Below, one piece after another: positions 1 to 5,756 of a stretch of 8,267 nt of DNA. Numbering within the stretch: position 1 is the first letter of the stretch; every line of letters begins with the position of its first letter. Location: contig DATNLZ010000032.1 in assembly GCA_035602605.1 (NCBI GenBank), forward strand, positions 1 to 8,267, written 5' to 3'. Below the pieces are notes generated by a model, which saw only the letters and a program-made list of their open reading frames with translations, was not told the origin of the DNA and did no database searches. Both the position numbers and the translations under genes were made by a program. Source of the stretch: DASQHY01 sp035602605. Its GTDB lineage: Bacteria > Acidobacteriota > Terriglobia > Acidiferrales > UBA7541.

Positions 1-1
1 C

Positions 2-163
2 TGTCCCGAACCTGTGCGGCCGTCCGCAAGTCCTTTCGGCCTACGGCCTCCAGGACTCGCGGAACAAAAACCAAAACCCCAAAACAAAATCAAAACCAAA
101 TACCATGTGCCCGCAGATCACCCTTGGAGAAAACCTTGGAAGCGGACATTTCTATCTTGCTAA
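2..163 (+). CDS. Integrase-type (rve/DDE) transposase, C-terminal fragment
   Basis: The frame is open from the window edge to a TAA at 161-163 and gives 53 residues. The first part is a Pro/Lys/Gln-rich linker encoded by an A/C-rich, low-complexity stretch at about 63-100. It is followed by YHVPADHPWRKPWK, and an 'HPWR' close to the C terminus is a feature I recall from integrase-core transposases of the ISNCY/IS3/IS481 type. The catalytic DDE region would lie upstream, outside the window. The end of the frame overlaps the first of the two terminal repeats (143-160), as expected for a transposase gene that fills its element. The assignment is moderate because only the non-catalytic tail is seen. 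Confidence 0.5.
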   Translation, partial: CPEPVRPSASPFGLRPPGLAEQKPKPQNKIKTKYHVPADHPWRKPWKRTFLSC

Positions 164-192
164 AACCCGGACATTTCTACTTTGCGTTGACA
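143..192. repeat. Tandem terminal repeats of the left insertion sequence
   Basis: Two 18-bp copies, CGGACATTTCTATCTTGC (143-160) and CGGACATTTCTACTTTGC (168-185), differ at two adjacent positions and repeat with a 25-bp period. They are followed by GTTGACA to 192. Read from outside inward, the terminus is TGTCAACGCAAAGTAGAAAT, and the inner copy repeats the GTAGAAATGTCCG-type core. Such multiple end repeats serve as transposase binding sites in IS21-like and similar elements. The matching opposite end is not in the window. Confidence 0.65.
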
Positions 193-277
193 CTGGATTA
201 GCTGCTTTGACAATGCGCACAAGTACTCGCGTCCTCTTGGCTATAAGCAACGTTTACCCGTCGCCCAAATGTTCCAA

Positions 278-317
278 GCGCCCTCAAACGAGCTTAGCAG
301 CTAGAGCTGAAGGGCGC
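278..317 (-). terminator. Possible hairpin at the end of glpF
   Basis: GCGCCCT (278-284) and AGGGCGC (311-317) form a perfect 7-bp stem. An inner AGCT/AGCT pairing (291-294 with 305-308) extends it across unequal internal loops. The structure spans the glpF stop codon (301-303) and its last codons. No run of U follows on the transcribed strand, so it is not a standard intrinsic terminator. It may instead protect the 3' end or be chance. No better terminator lies before the IS boundary at 192. Confidence 0.3.
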
Positions 318-1029
318 GTATGACTATGCCGGCCAGCGCACCGCCGATCAGCGGTCCAATAACCGGAATCGATGCGTAGTTCCAGTCTGATTTGCCTTTC
401 CCGGCAATCGGCAAAATCGCGTGCACGATGCGAGGACCAAGATCGCGTGCTGGGTTAATAGCGTATCCCGTTGTACCGCCCAGGCAGAGCCCGATCCCCC
501 ATACTAAACTAGCGACCAAATAGGGCCCCAGGCCGGCGGCAAGGCCGGCGGAAGCGACTGGCTTCGAGAAAATACTGGCTACGACGAAGACGAGCACGAA
601 CGTACCTAGAACCTCGCTGATTAGGTTTGCGGTCGCGTTCCGAATCGCCGGCTCGGTGCAAAAACAGAGTCTTTTAAGCTCAGAATCCTGCGTCTCTTTC
701 CAGTGCGGTAAGAAATGCAACCAGACGAGCGCGGCTCCCAACATTGCGCCTAACATTTGCGCGGCAATATAGGATGCCAAATTGGAATAGTTTCCGGAAG
801 AAACCGCAAAGCCTAGGGTCACCGCGGGATTTATATGAGCGTCTTTGCTTCCACACGCTAACGCGGTAAACACGCCGGCCATCACCGCGAACGCCCATCC
901 CGCGGTAATCACCATCCATCCTGAACCTTCGGCCTTTGAGCGGGTCAGCAAAACGTTGGCGCAGACACCGTCACCCAGCAGAATCAGCACCGCGGTACCC
1001 AGAAATTCTCCAAGAAACGGTGAAGTCAT
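301..1029 (-). CDS. glpF: Glycerol facilitator, aquaglyceroporin (MIP family)
   Basis: This inner-membrane channel lets glycerol, and probably other small polyols and water, diffuse into the cell. The 242-residue protein has the duplicated MIP fold of six hydrophobic segments and two half-helices carrying the NPA boxes, HINPAV (N67-P68-A69) and YAINPARDLGPR (N192-P193-A194). The Asp after NPAR (D196) marks the glycerol-conducting GlpF branch rather than strict water channels. R195 matches the selectivity-filter arginine, and W45 lies where GlpF has its filter tryptophan. The ATG has a strong ribosome binding site, GGGAGGA, five bases upstream. The gene starts 19 bp after the glpK stop on the same strand, so the two are almost certainly cotranscribed, in the order glpK-glpF rather than the enterobacterial glpF-glpK. 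The C terminus ends only 108 bp from an IS boundary, but the protein looks complete. Confidence 0.93.
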   Translation of the reverse strand: MTSPFLGEFLGTAVLILLGDGVCANVLLTRSKAEGSGWMVITAGWAFAVMAGVFTALACGSKDAHINPAVTLGFAVSSGNYSNLASYIAAQMLGAMLGAALVWLHFLPHWKETQDSELKRLCFCTEPAIRNATANLISEVLGTFVLVFVVASIFSKPVASAGLAAGLGPYLVASLVWGIGLCLGGTTGYAINPARDLGPRIVHAILPIAGKGKSDWNYASIPVIGPLIGGALAGIVIRALQL

Positions 1030-1048
1030 TTCGTCCTCCCTGTTGGCG

Positions 1049-2596
1049 CTAGGTTTTTGAGCCGCTCTGAGTTTGAGTTTCGTTCGCGCTGGCCGCAGAA
1101 TCTATCCAGTCGAATGACCGCATTACCGCTTTCTTCCAGAATCGATACATCTCTTCTCTGACCTTTTCTTCCATTTGAGGTTTCCACGTGTAGTCCACCG
1201 ACCAATTGGCGCGCAGTGCTTCGGTATCTTTAAAGAAACCCACCGCCAATCCAGCTACATAGCAAGCGCCTAGCGCTGTCGTCTCTTGGATGGCTGGTCG
1301 CACGACTGGCCGATCAAGGATGTCTGACTGAAACTGCATTAGGAGATCGTTCCCGACCATGCCGCCATCGGTGCGCAGCACATCGAGCTTGATCCCGGAG
1401 TCTTTCTCCATGGCTTCCAGAACTTCTCGAGTCTGAAACGCGGTAGCCTCAAGAACCGCACGAGCCAAGTGTCCTTTGTTCGCATATCCGGTGAGCCCGA
1501 CAATCACGCCGCGTGCAGTATCTTTCCAATATGGTGCGTACAGCCCTGAAAAGGCTGGAACGAAATAAACGCCACCGTTATCCTTCACCGTACGCGCCAG
1601 CGTTTCGATCTCGGTACTTTTCTGAATCAATCCGAGATTGTCACGCGTCCATTGCACCAGAGACCCGGTGATCGCAATGCTGCCCTCCAACGCATAAACA
1701 GGCGGCTGAGGGCCGAGCTTATATGCCAGCGTCGTGAGCAGGCCATGCCTGGACTGCACAGGTTTAGTGCCGGTGTTCATCAGCAGGAAGCAGCCGGTGC
1801 CGTACGTGTTCTTCGCCTCACCCGGCCTGAAACAGGTTTGTCCAACCAGGGCGGCCTGTTGATCGCCGAGCACTCCGGCGATCGGGACATCGCGAATCGC
1901 CTCTGTTTGAGCCGCGCCGTAGACTTCGCTGCTTGACCGAATCTTGGGCAGCATTTGCGACGGAATGCCGAATGCGCTCAGCAGGTCTGTGTCCCATGAA
2001 AGTGACTCCAGGTTCATGAGCTGGGTTCGGCTGGCATTGGTCACATCGGTGACGTGAACTCCGTTACGGGTTCCTCCAGTCATTTTCCAAACCAGAAACG
2101 TATCTATGTTTCCGAACAGCAGATCGCCGCCTTCGGCCAGCTCGCGTGCGCGTGGCACATTTTCGAGAATCCATCGGAGCTTCAGCGCGCTGAAATACGT
2201 GGCAATGGGCAAGCCTGTCTTTGCTCGAAAACGATCCTGGCCGCCATGCTCGGCAAATTGTGAAGCGTCATTTCTCACCCGAGTGTCCTGCCAGACCAAA
2301 GCGTTACATACCGGCGCCCCCGTCTTGCGATTCCAAACAATCGAAGTTTCACGTTGGTTTGTGATTCCTATGGCCGCGAGGTCCTTCGGACGAAGTGCTC
2401 GCTGGTGCATGGCCTCGGCAATCACTTGCTGAGTGCGGTGCCAGATCTCTTCAGGGTCGTGCTCCACCCATCCTGGCTGAGGATAAATCTGTTTGTGCTC
2501 TTGCTGCGTGACGCAAGCGATTCTCCCGGCCTTGTCAAATATGATGCAGCGAGTGCTTGTCGTGCCCTGGTCGATCGCTCCGATATAGTCGGCCAT
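1049..2596 (-). CDS. glpK: Glycerol kinase (FGGY family)
   Basis: It phosphorylates glycerol with ATP to sn-glycerol 3-phosphate in the cytoplasm, trapping what GlpF admits. The 515 residues match the usual 500-510. Visible motifs are the N-terminal phosphate loop AIDQGTTSTR (7-16), substrate residues in NQRET (R82, E83), Y134 and D245 in GDQQAAL, FGGY signature 1 (YFSALKLRWILEN, 134-146) and signature 2 (363-383, starting GVIVGL). The C-terminal half, including DGGMVGNDLLMQFQSDIL and the ETTALGACYVAGLAVGFF block, follows E. coli GlpK closely. I chose the ATG at 2596, which AGGAAGG precedes by five bases; an in-frame GTG at 2599 would be too close to that site. One oddity is that the glycine-rich fructose-1,6-bisphosphate loop of the E. 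coli enzyme (GGKGGTR) is replaced by a shorter AAQTEAIRD (227-235), so E. coli-type FBP inhibition is probably absent. Confidence 0.96.
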   Translation of the reverse strand: MADYIGAIDQGTTSTRCIIFDKAGRIACVTQQEHKQIYPQPGWVEHDPEEIWHRTQQVIAEAMHQRALRPKDLAAIGITNQRETSIVWNRKTGAPVCNALVWQDTRVRNDASQFAEHGGQDRFRAKTGLPIATYFSALKLRWILENVPRARELAEGGDLLFGNIDTFLVWKMTGGTRNGVHVTDVTNASRTQLMNLESLSWDTDLLSAFGIPSQMLPKIRSSSEVYGAAQTEAIRDVPIAGVLGDQQAALVGQTCFRPGEAKNTYGTGCFLLMNTGTKPVQSRHGLLTTLAYKLGPQPPVYALEGSIAITGSLVQWTRDNLGLIQKSTEIETLARTVKDNGGVYFVPAFSGLYAPYWKDTARGVIVGLTGYANKGHLARAVLEATAFQTREVLEAMEKDSGIKLDVLRTDGGMVGNDLLMQFQSDILDRPVVRPAIQETTALGACYVAGLAVGFFKDTEALRANWSVDYTWKPQMEEKVREEMYRFWKKAVMRSFDWIDSAASANETQTQSGSKT

Positions 2597-2674
2597 CACT
2601 ACCTTCCTGTGCTGATTCCTGATGTTTGGAATTCACCAACTAAGATTCACGTCGCCTCACTGTATTCTGCGGGC

Positions 2675-2694
2675 GGATGATATCACTTTCATCC
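2675..2694. promoter_or_regulatory. Inverted repeat upstream of glpK, possible operator
   Basis: GGATGA (2675-2680) and TCATCC (2689-2694) are perfect inverted arms separated by 8 bp, and the palindrome TGATATCA overlaps the left arm. The repeat lies about 80 bp upstream of the glpK ATG, a plausible place for a regulator of the glycerol operon. No regulator gene for it lies in the window, and a 6-bp arm can arise by chance. Confidence 0.25.
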
Positions 2695-2879
2695 CTATGC
2701 TTTGCCCGTCCGTTTGGATTTGGTTTCGAGACCGATGGCCGCGATTACGCGGAGCAGTGCCACGCTGGGCCGATTAATCAGAGTAACCCTAGTAAACGGT
2801 TGCCCTTCGAATCACGAAGATTAGGCTTGCTCAATGGAAAAAGGATTCATGCGGAGAGGCAGTCGATGCAAGCATTGGA

Positions 2880-2910
2880 CGTGTTGCCTTTGCGGCCACG
2901 CCACAACACG
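2880..2910. repeat. Inverted repeat with 7-bp arms
   Basis: CGTGTTG (2880-2886) and CAACACG (2904-2910) are perfect inverted arms around a 17-bp loop. There is no T tract on either side, so it is not a typical terminator. It lies in the gene-free stretch between the small hypothetical gene and glpK, so it could affect read-through between them or be chance. Confidence 0.3.
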
Positions 2911-3155
2911 CTCTAAACGAGCAGCATCCGCTGAATCCGGGTGCGGGAAATCGAGGCGCGGTTCGGGGGCATCGATGGGTGTTCGTTTTATAGGTTAAGC
3001 CATTGTTTAGGTTTTGAAAATCAGCAGCGTCGCGTCACGAACAGGGCTTGAATTCTTCCGCGTGCCTACCAAAGAAATATGGATAAACACGGATTAACAA
3101 TTTCCCGCGCTGCGATCCCACTTCGTATTCCGTCACCGGATAATTTCAGTTGGAA

Positions 3156-3410
3156 TTAGTCCATTCGAACCTGCCTAGACTGCCAGTTTGGGAAATTGGG
3201 TTTCTCCCTCTTGAGGCACAGCAAGCTAAACAAAGCATCATCGAGCGCCTGGCGTTCTTGTTGCCCGTCCGGGTTGATGGCTAGTGCTCGCGAGCGCAGA
3301 GAAATCGCTTTCTCTGCCTCAGCGATTCGCAGCGGAAGGGCCTTCGAGTTAAGTTCAAGCAGCGCCTCCTGGTAGGGTTTCTGCCATATCGGGAATCTTA
3401 GTACGCTCAT
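3156..3410 (-). CDS. Small conserved hypothetical protein, 84 residues
   Basis: No function is known to me. The protein starts MSVLRFPIWQKPYQEALLEL and continues with a charged, probably helical middle (LRIAEAEKAISLRSRAL, then an ERQALDDALFSLLCLKRE block). There is no signal peptide, membrane segment, metal-binding motif or DNA-binding fold I can see, so it is probably a small cytoplasmic helical protein. I recall short proteins with the same FPIWQKPYQEAL-LEL opening and ERQA--DAL core in many Acidobacteria, which supports a real gene. The ribosome binding site AAGGAG lies six bases before the ATG, which makes the start firm. The gene is divergent from the response regulator at 3739 and lies 559 bp upstream of glpK on the same strand, too far to assume cotranscription. 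Confidence 0.75.
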   Translation of the reverse strand: MSVLRFPIWQKPYQEALLELNSKALPLRIAEAEKAISLRSRALAINPDGQQERQALDDALFSLLCLKREKPNFPNWQSRQVRMD

Positions 3411-3562
3411 CGGGTGCTCCTTACTCGGCTCGGAGGGCCGCTACATCGTCCGCATCTTTGGACCAATTGTCTGCTGGCGCCAACGGAAAGGGATTCAACC
3501 GATTCGTTATTGCTTCGCAAACGTCCTTAGATTGCGGGTTGCCTTATGGTGTTTCCGATTGA

Positions 3563-3589
3563 AACAGACCTGTTGGTACGCTGTCTGTT
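3563..3589. promoter_or_regulatory. Inverted repeat, possible operator between divergent genes
   Basis: AACAGAC (3563-3569) and GTCTGTT (3583-3589) are perfect 7-bp inverted arms with a 13-bp spacer, so the arm centres lie 20 bp apart. That spacing places both arms on nearly the same face of the helix, as for a dimeric regulator. The cognate regulator is unknown, and the adjacent receiver protein has no DNA-binding domain of its own. Confidence 0.3.
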
Positions 3590-3604
3590 CCAATATGGAC
3601 ATCA

Positions 3605-3633
3605 TTGGCGATTCCATGATTGGATTGTGTAAC
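3605..3633 (+). promoter_or_regulatory. Weak sigma-70-like promoter candidate for the response regulator
   Basis: TTGGCG (3605-3610) and TGTAAC (3628-3633) are separated by exactly 17 bp. Each matches four of six consensus positions. Transcription would begin near 3640, about 100 nt before the ATG at 3739. It was found by eye and is only suggestive. Confidence 0.22.
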
Positions 3634-3703
3634 CGGGCTGCCAAGCCTATCACCTACATGAAAAAGGAGACGATAGCGGAAAAGTGTGAATATTAGATAA
3701 CGA

Positions 3704-3720
3704 CCCTAATATTTTTAGGG
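3704..3720. promoter_or_regulatory. Short palindrome CCCTAA-TATTT-TTAGGG upstream of the response regulator
   Basis: Two perfect 6-bp arms flank a 5-bp AT-only centre, ending 18 bp before the ATG at 3739. A compact palindrome with an AT-rich middle fits a dimeric regulator site. It could also form a small RNA hairpin just ahead of the ribosome binding site AAGGA (3730-3734) and so influence translation. If the true start is the GTG at 4051, the hairpin would lie deep in a leader instead. Confidence 0.35.
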
Positions 3721-3738
3721 ACGGCGGCGAAGGAAGCG

Positions 3739-4479
3739 ATGAGCACCGGAAAGGGCTGTCTGGGCCAGAATCTTTTCGCCATGTTGCCGCTCCGCCGCCA
3801 TCCGAAAACAGTAGCGGCGATACCGCGGTGTGCAACGCATACTCTATATAAGAAGTTGTCTGTGTGCTGTTTAGGACTTCCTTGCTTCGGATTTAACGAG
3901 CAACATGGGTGTGTGACGAACACCCAGTACACAAGAATATCAGACAAAGAAGCACTTTCCCTACTCACGGAAGAAATGGCAAAGCCTCGTATGGCCAAAT
4001 CTGTCCGGGCTGAGATGTCCAGGCAGGCAGAAGAGGACAAACGCACCCTAGTGAGCACAGTTAAGGCAACTATCCTGCTTGTAGATGACCACAAGCGATT
4101 ACGGCAGGAGCTTCGTCTCCATATTGAAGCTCAGGCCGGGTGGCAGGTTTGTTGTGAGGCCAAAAATGGGAATGAGGCGGTTGAGAAATTCAATGAGTTT
4201 TTGCCAGACCTAACCATAATGGATTTTCAGATGCCAGAAATGAACGGGCTTGATGCCTCCCGGAAGATAATCCAACATCATCCCGATGCCGCGATTCTAA
4301 TGCTTTCGGTTCATGAAACGCCAGACATCATACAGGAGGCGAGAAACATAGGTATCAAAGGTTACTGCCCCAAGTCTGAGATAGCCTGCATCTTGGATGC
4401 AGCGACGGCACTCCTAGCAGGGAAAACATTCTTCAACAAGCCATCCACAAAAACTAGTTTCTCTCTCATCGATAAGTAA
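3739..4479 (+). CDS. Response regulator with a NarL-type receiver domain and no output domain
   Basis: The conserved part is a CheY-like receiver of the NarL/FixJ group, phosphorylated by a histidine kinase not present here. Numbered from a GTG at 4051, it has the acidic pair D12-D13 (ILLVDDH), phosphoacceptor D58 (IMDFQMPEMNG), S86 (MLSVHE) and K108 (GYCPKSE), so all phosphorylation residues are intact. It ends in AGKTFFNKP, where NarL proteins join their LuxR-type helix-turn-helix, but then stops after about a dozen residues. No helix-turn-helix is encoded downstream, where a convergent gene begins 52 bp away. The start is uncertain. The ATG at 3739 has AAGGA four bases upstream but gives a 104-residue N-terminal extension, Cys-rich and basic early on, that resembles no domain. 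The GTG at 4051 gives a compact 142-residue receiver starting VSTVKATILL, where family members usually begin, but its ribosome binding site is poor. The existence of the receiver is more certain than the start. Confidence 0.8.
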   Translation: MSTGKGCLGQNLFAMLPLRRHPKTVAAIPRCATHTLYKKLSVCCLGLPCFGFNEQHGCVTNTQYTRISDKEALSLLTEEMAKPRMAKSVRAEMSRQAEEDKRTLVSTVKATILLVDDHKRLRQELRLHIEAQAGWQVCCEAKNGNEAVEKFNEFLPDLTIMDFQMPEMNGLDASRKIIQHHPDAAILMLSVHETPDIIQEARNIGIKGYCPKSEIACILDAATALLAGKTFFNKPSTKTSFSLIDK

Positions 4480-4531
4480 GGGTGTGCAATATCGAACACA
4501 ACACTTTTCGTTTGGCGCACGTGAGAGAAAG

Positions 4532-5632
4532 TCAGCCGTTTACGGACACAGTCTCCCTTGACGTAATCTCGTACTTGAAGCCGTCCGGATCGAGGCTGTC
4601 GAGTCGGCCGTCGGCGGTCTCTGCCTGCGGATACATGAAGAACGCAACGGGCGCACCACTCGATCCGGGTAGAGCGACATCGTGCGCGAAGTTGTACGCC
4701 ATCCAGTTCATCTCCCAGGACCCGAATAGCCGCGCGCGGGCCTTCTTCACCATCTCGTCGTCGAGCGGGCGATTTCCAGGCGGTTCCTCGAGCACGACCT
4801 TCCGCACGTCCGCGGGATCCACCGGAACCCAGCCGTAGTCACCGAGGTACACCTCCGCACGGCAGTGTTGCGCTTTCGTCACGTTCTCCGACGAGGTGCC
4901 GAGGCTCTTGTATCCCATTTCTGACTTGGCGACGCGGACGCCATACACGTCGCGTGCTGGAAGGCCCGCCGCCCGCGCGAGGCCAACGTAGAGCGCGTTG
5001 AGATCCGCGCATTTGCCGCCGAGATCCCGGGACTCCAGCATGAAACGAATGTCGCCGACGCCACAGCCACGCGTTTTTGGATTCCGAAACGTCTTGTCGA
5101 TGATCCACTCATAGATCGCGCGCGCCTTCCCAACATCTGTCTTTGTGCCCCTGGTGATCTCGGTCGCAGTCGCTTTCACGATACCGTCGATCGGCAGGAG
5201 CCTCGTAGGCCGCAAAAAATGTTCTAACTCCACGCGGTCCTCTCTCGGTGCCTTGCTGGGGGTGGAAAGGTCAACCGCATAGTTCTTAACCGCGATCCGG
5301 CTGATGGCCGTGAGTGATGGCTTAATGCCGGCCGGAAATTCCGCGGCGATGATTCCGAGCGCGTCGGCCTTGCTTTCGACAATCTTAGCGGTACCGCCCT
5401 CGGCATTGAAGGTATTAGCGAGCGTCTTCTGAAAGGGCGTCTGATTAATGAGCGCGGCCGGCAGCCATACGCGCGTCGTCCCGGAAGATTTCAGCGCTTC
5501 GATGCGCGTCGTAACTTCGAACGTACGCCAACTGTCAGACGCTGCGCCCTGCGCAACCAGGCGCCCCGCCTTCGGAAACGCGAGGGTTGCTGACACAATG
5601 CTCGCCGATCGCAGAAAATCGCGCCGATTCAT
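4532..5632 (-). CDS. Tat-exported transglutaminase-like protein
   Basis: This is a predicted extracytoplasmic protein of the transglutaminase-like (papain-fold) superfamily; family members act as proteases, amidases or cross-linking enzymes, and the substrate here is unknown. The 366 residues open with a twin-arginine signal, MNRRDFLRSA (R3, R4), then a hydrophobic stretch and a probable cleavage near AQGA-ASD at about 30. Residues 35-150 are a beta-rich N-terminal region (TTRVWLPAAL, AISRIAVKNYAVD). The transglutaminase core spans about 165-275, with catalytic C208 in GGKCADLN, H256 in AQHCRAEVYL and D272 in WVPVDPAD, so the triad looks complete. The ATG at 5632 was chosen because the Tat motif starts there; the frame stays open to 5779 but that would bury the signal and overlap the gene upstream. 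The gene follows the quinoprotein gene by 124 bp on the same strand and may share its transcript. It looks more GC-rich than its neighbours, which hints at separate ancestry. Confidence 0.88.
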   Translation of the reverse strand: MNRRDFLRSASIVSATLAFPKAGRLVAQGAASDSWRTFEVTTRIEALKSSGTTRVWLPAALINQTPFQKTLANTFNAEGGTAKIVESKADALGIIAAEFPAGIKPSLTAISRIAVKNYAVDLSTPSKAPREDRVELEHFLRPTRLLPIDGIVKATATEITRGTKTDVGKARAIYEWIIDKTFRNPKTRGCGVGDIRFMLESRDLGGKCADLNALYVGLARAAGLPARDVYGVRVAKSEMGYKSLGTSSENVTKAQHCRAEVYLGDYGWVPVDPADVRKVVLEEPPGNRPLDDEMVKKARARLFGSWEMNWMAYNFAHDVALPGSSGAPVAFFMYPQAETADGRLDSLDPDGFKYEITSRETVSVNG

Positions 5633-5756
5633 AAACCTACTTTCTTTCGACCAGTATTCCTTTGGCCTTCTCCCCGGCCGACAAAGTACACCTGATTCCG
5701 TGCGTATGCAATGGACCAGCGGGATTCTCCTTCGGCTCCGAAATGGACTTCGCGCT

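Larger units (their letters stand above)
1..192 (+). mobile_element. Right-hand end of an insertion sequence, truncated by the window edge
   Basis: The stretch holds the C-terminal end of a transposase reading frame (2-163) that runs directly into a repeated terminal sequence ending ...GTTGACA at 192. A 5'-TG...CA-3' terminus with internal tandem repeats is typical of elements that move with rve/DDE integrase-type transposases (IS21, IS481 and ISNCY-like groups). The body lies to the left of the window. A weak hairpin (AGTCCT at 29-34 with AGGACT at 52-57, enclosing GGCC-TAC-GGCC) lies inside the reading frame. The exact family is not decided by what is visible, and the boundary at 192 is inferred from the TG/CA rule and the end of the repeat. 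Confidence 0.6.
2597..3155. other. Gene-free region upstream of glpK
   Basis: No reading frame here has both a ribosome binding site and recognisable protein character. The region should contain the glpKF promoter, reading leftwards, but I found no convincing -35/-10 pair and no recognised GlpR-type operator. It holds two inverted repeats, listed separately at 2675-2694 and 2880-2910. The part at 2911-3155 shows nothing I can name. No tRNA-like cloverleaf was found. Confidence 0.5.
3411..3738. other. Divergent intergenic region between the hypothetical gene and the response regulator
   Basis: This 328-bp gap must contain the promoters of two divergent genes. It contains an inverted repeat at 3563-3589, a weak sigma-70-like promoter at 3605-3633 reading right, and a short palindrome at 3704-3720, each listed separately. 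A 12-codon frame starting at 3658 (MKKETIAEKCEY) has no ribosome binding site of its own and is not called. Confidence 0.5.

Noticed and set aside
2797..2835. T-arm-like segment around CCCTTCGAATCACGAAG
   Set aside because: It resembles a tRNA T-loop, but no acceptor, D-arm or anticodon arm could be assembled around it.
2677..2916. 79-residue plus-strand frame upstream of glpK
   Set aside because: It has no ribosome binding site and no recognisable protein character, and it covers the expected glpK promoter region and two inverted repeats.
3078..3102. AAATATGGATAAACACGGATTAACA stretch resembling a short tandem repeat
   Set aside because: Only one imperfect unit is present, with no array and no dyad.
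3693..4094. 133-residue minus-strand frame opposite the response regulator
   Set aside because: It is antisense to the regulator frame, with no ribosome binding site noted and low-complexity Ser/Arg-rich composition.
4480..4531. Possible bidirectional terminator between the convergent regulator and transglutaminase genes
   Set aside because: Only 4-bp arms (GTGT/ACAC) were found and there is no proper T tract.
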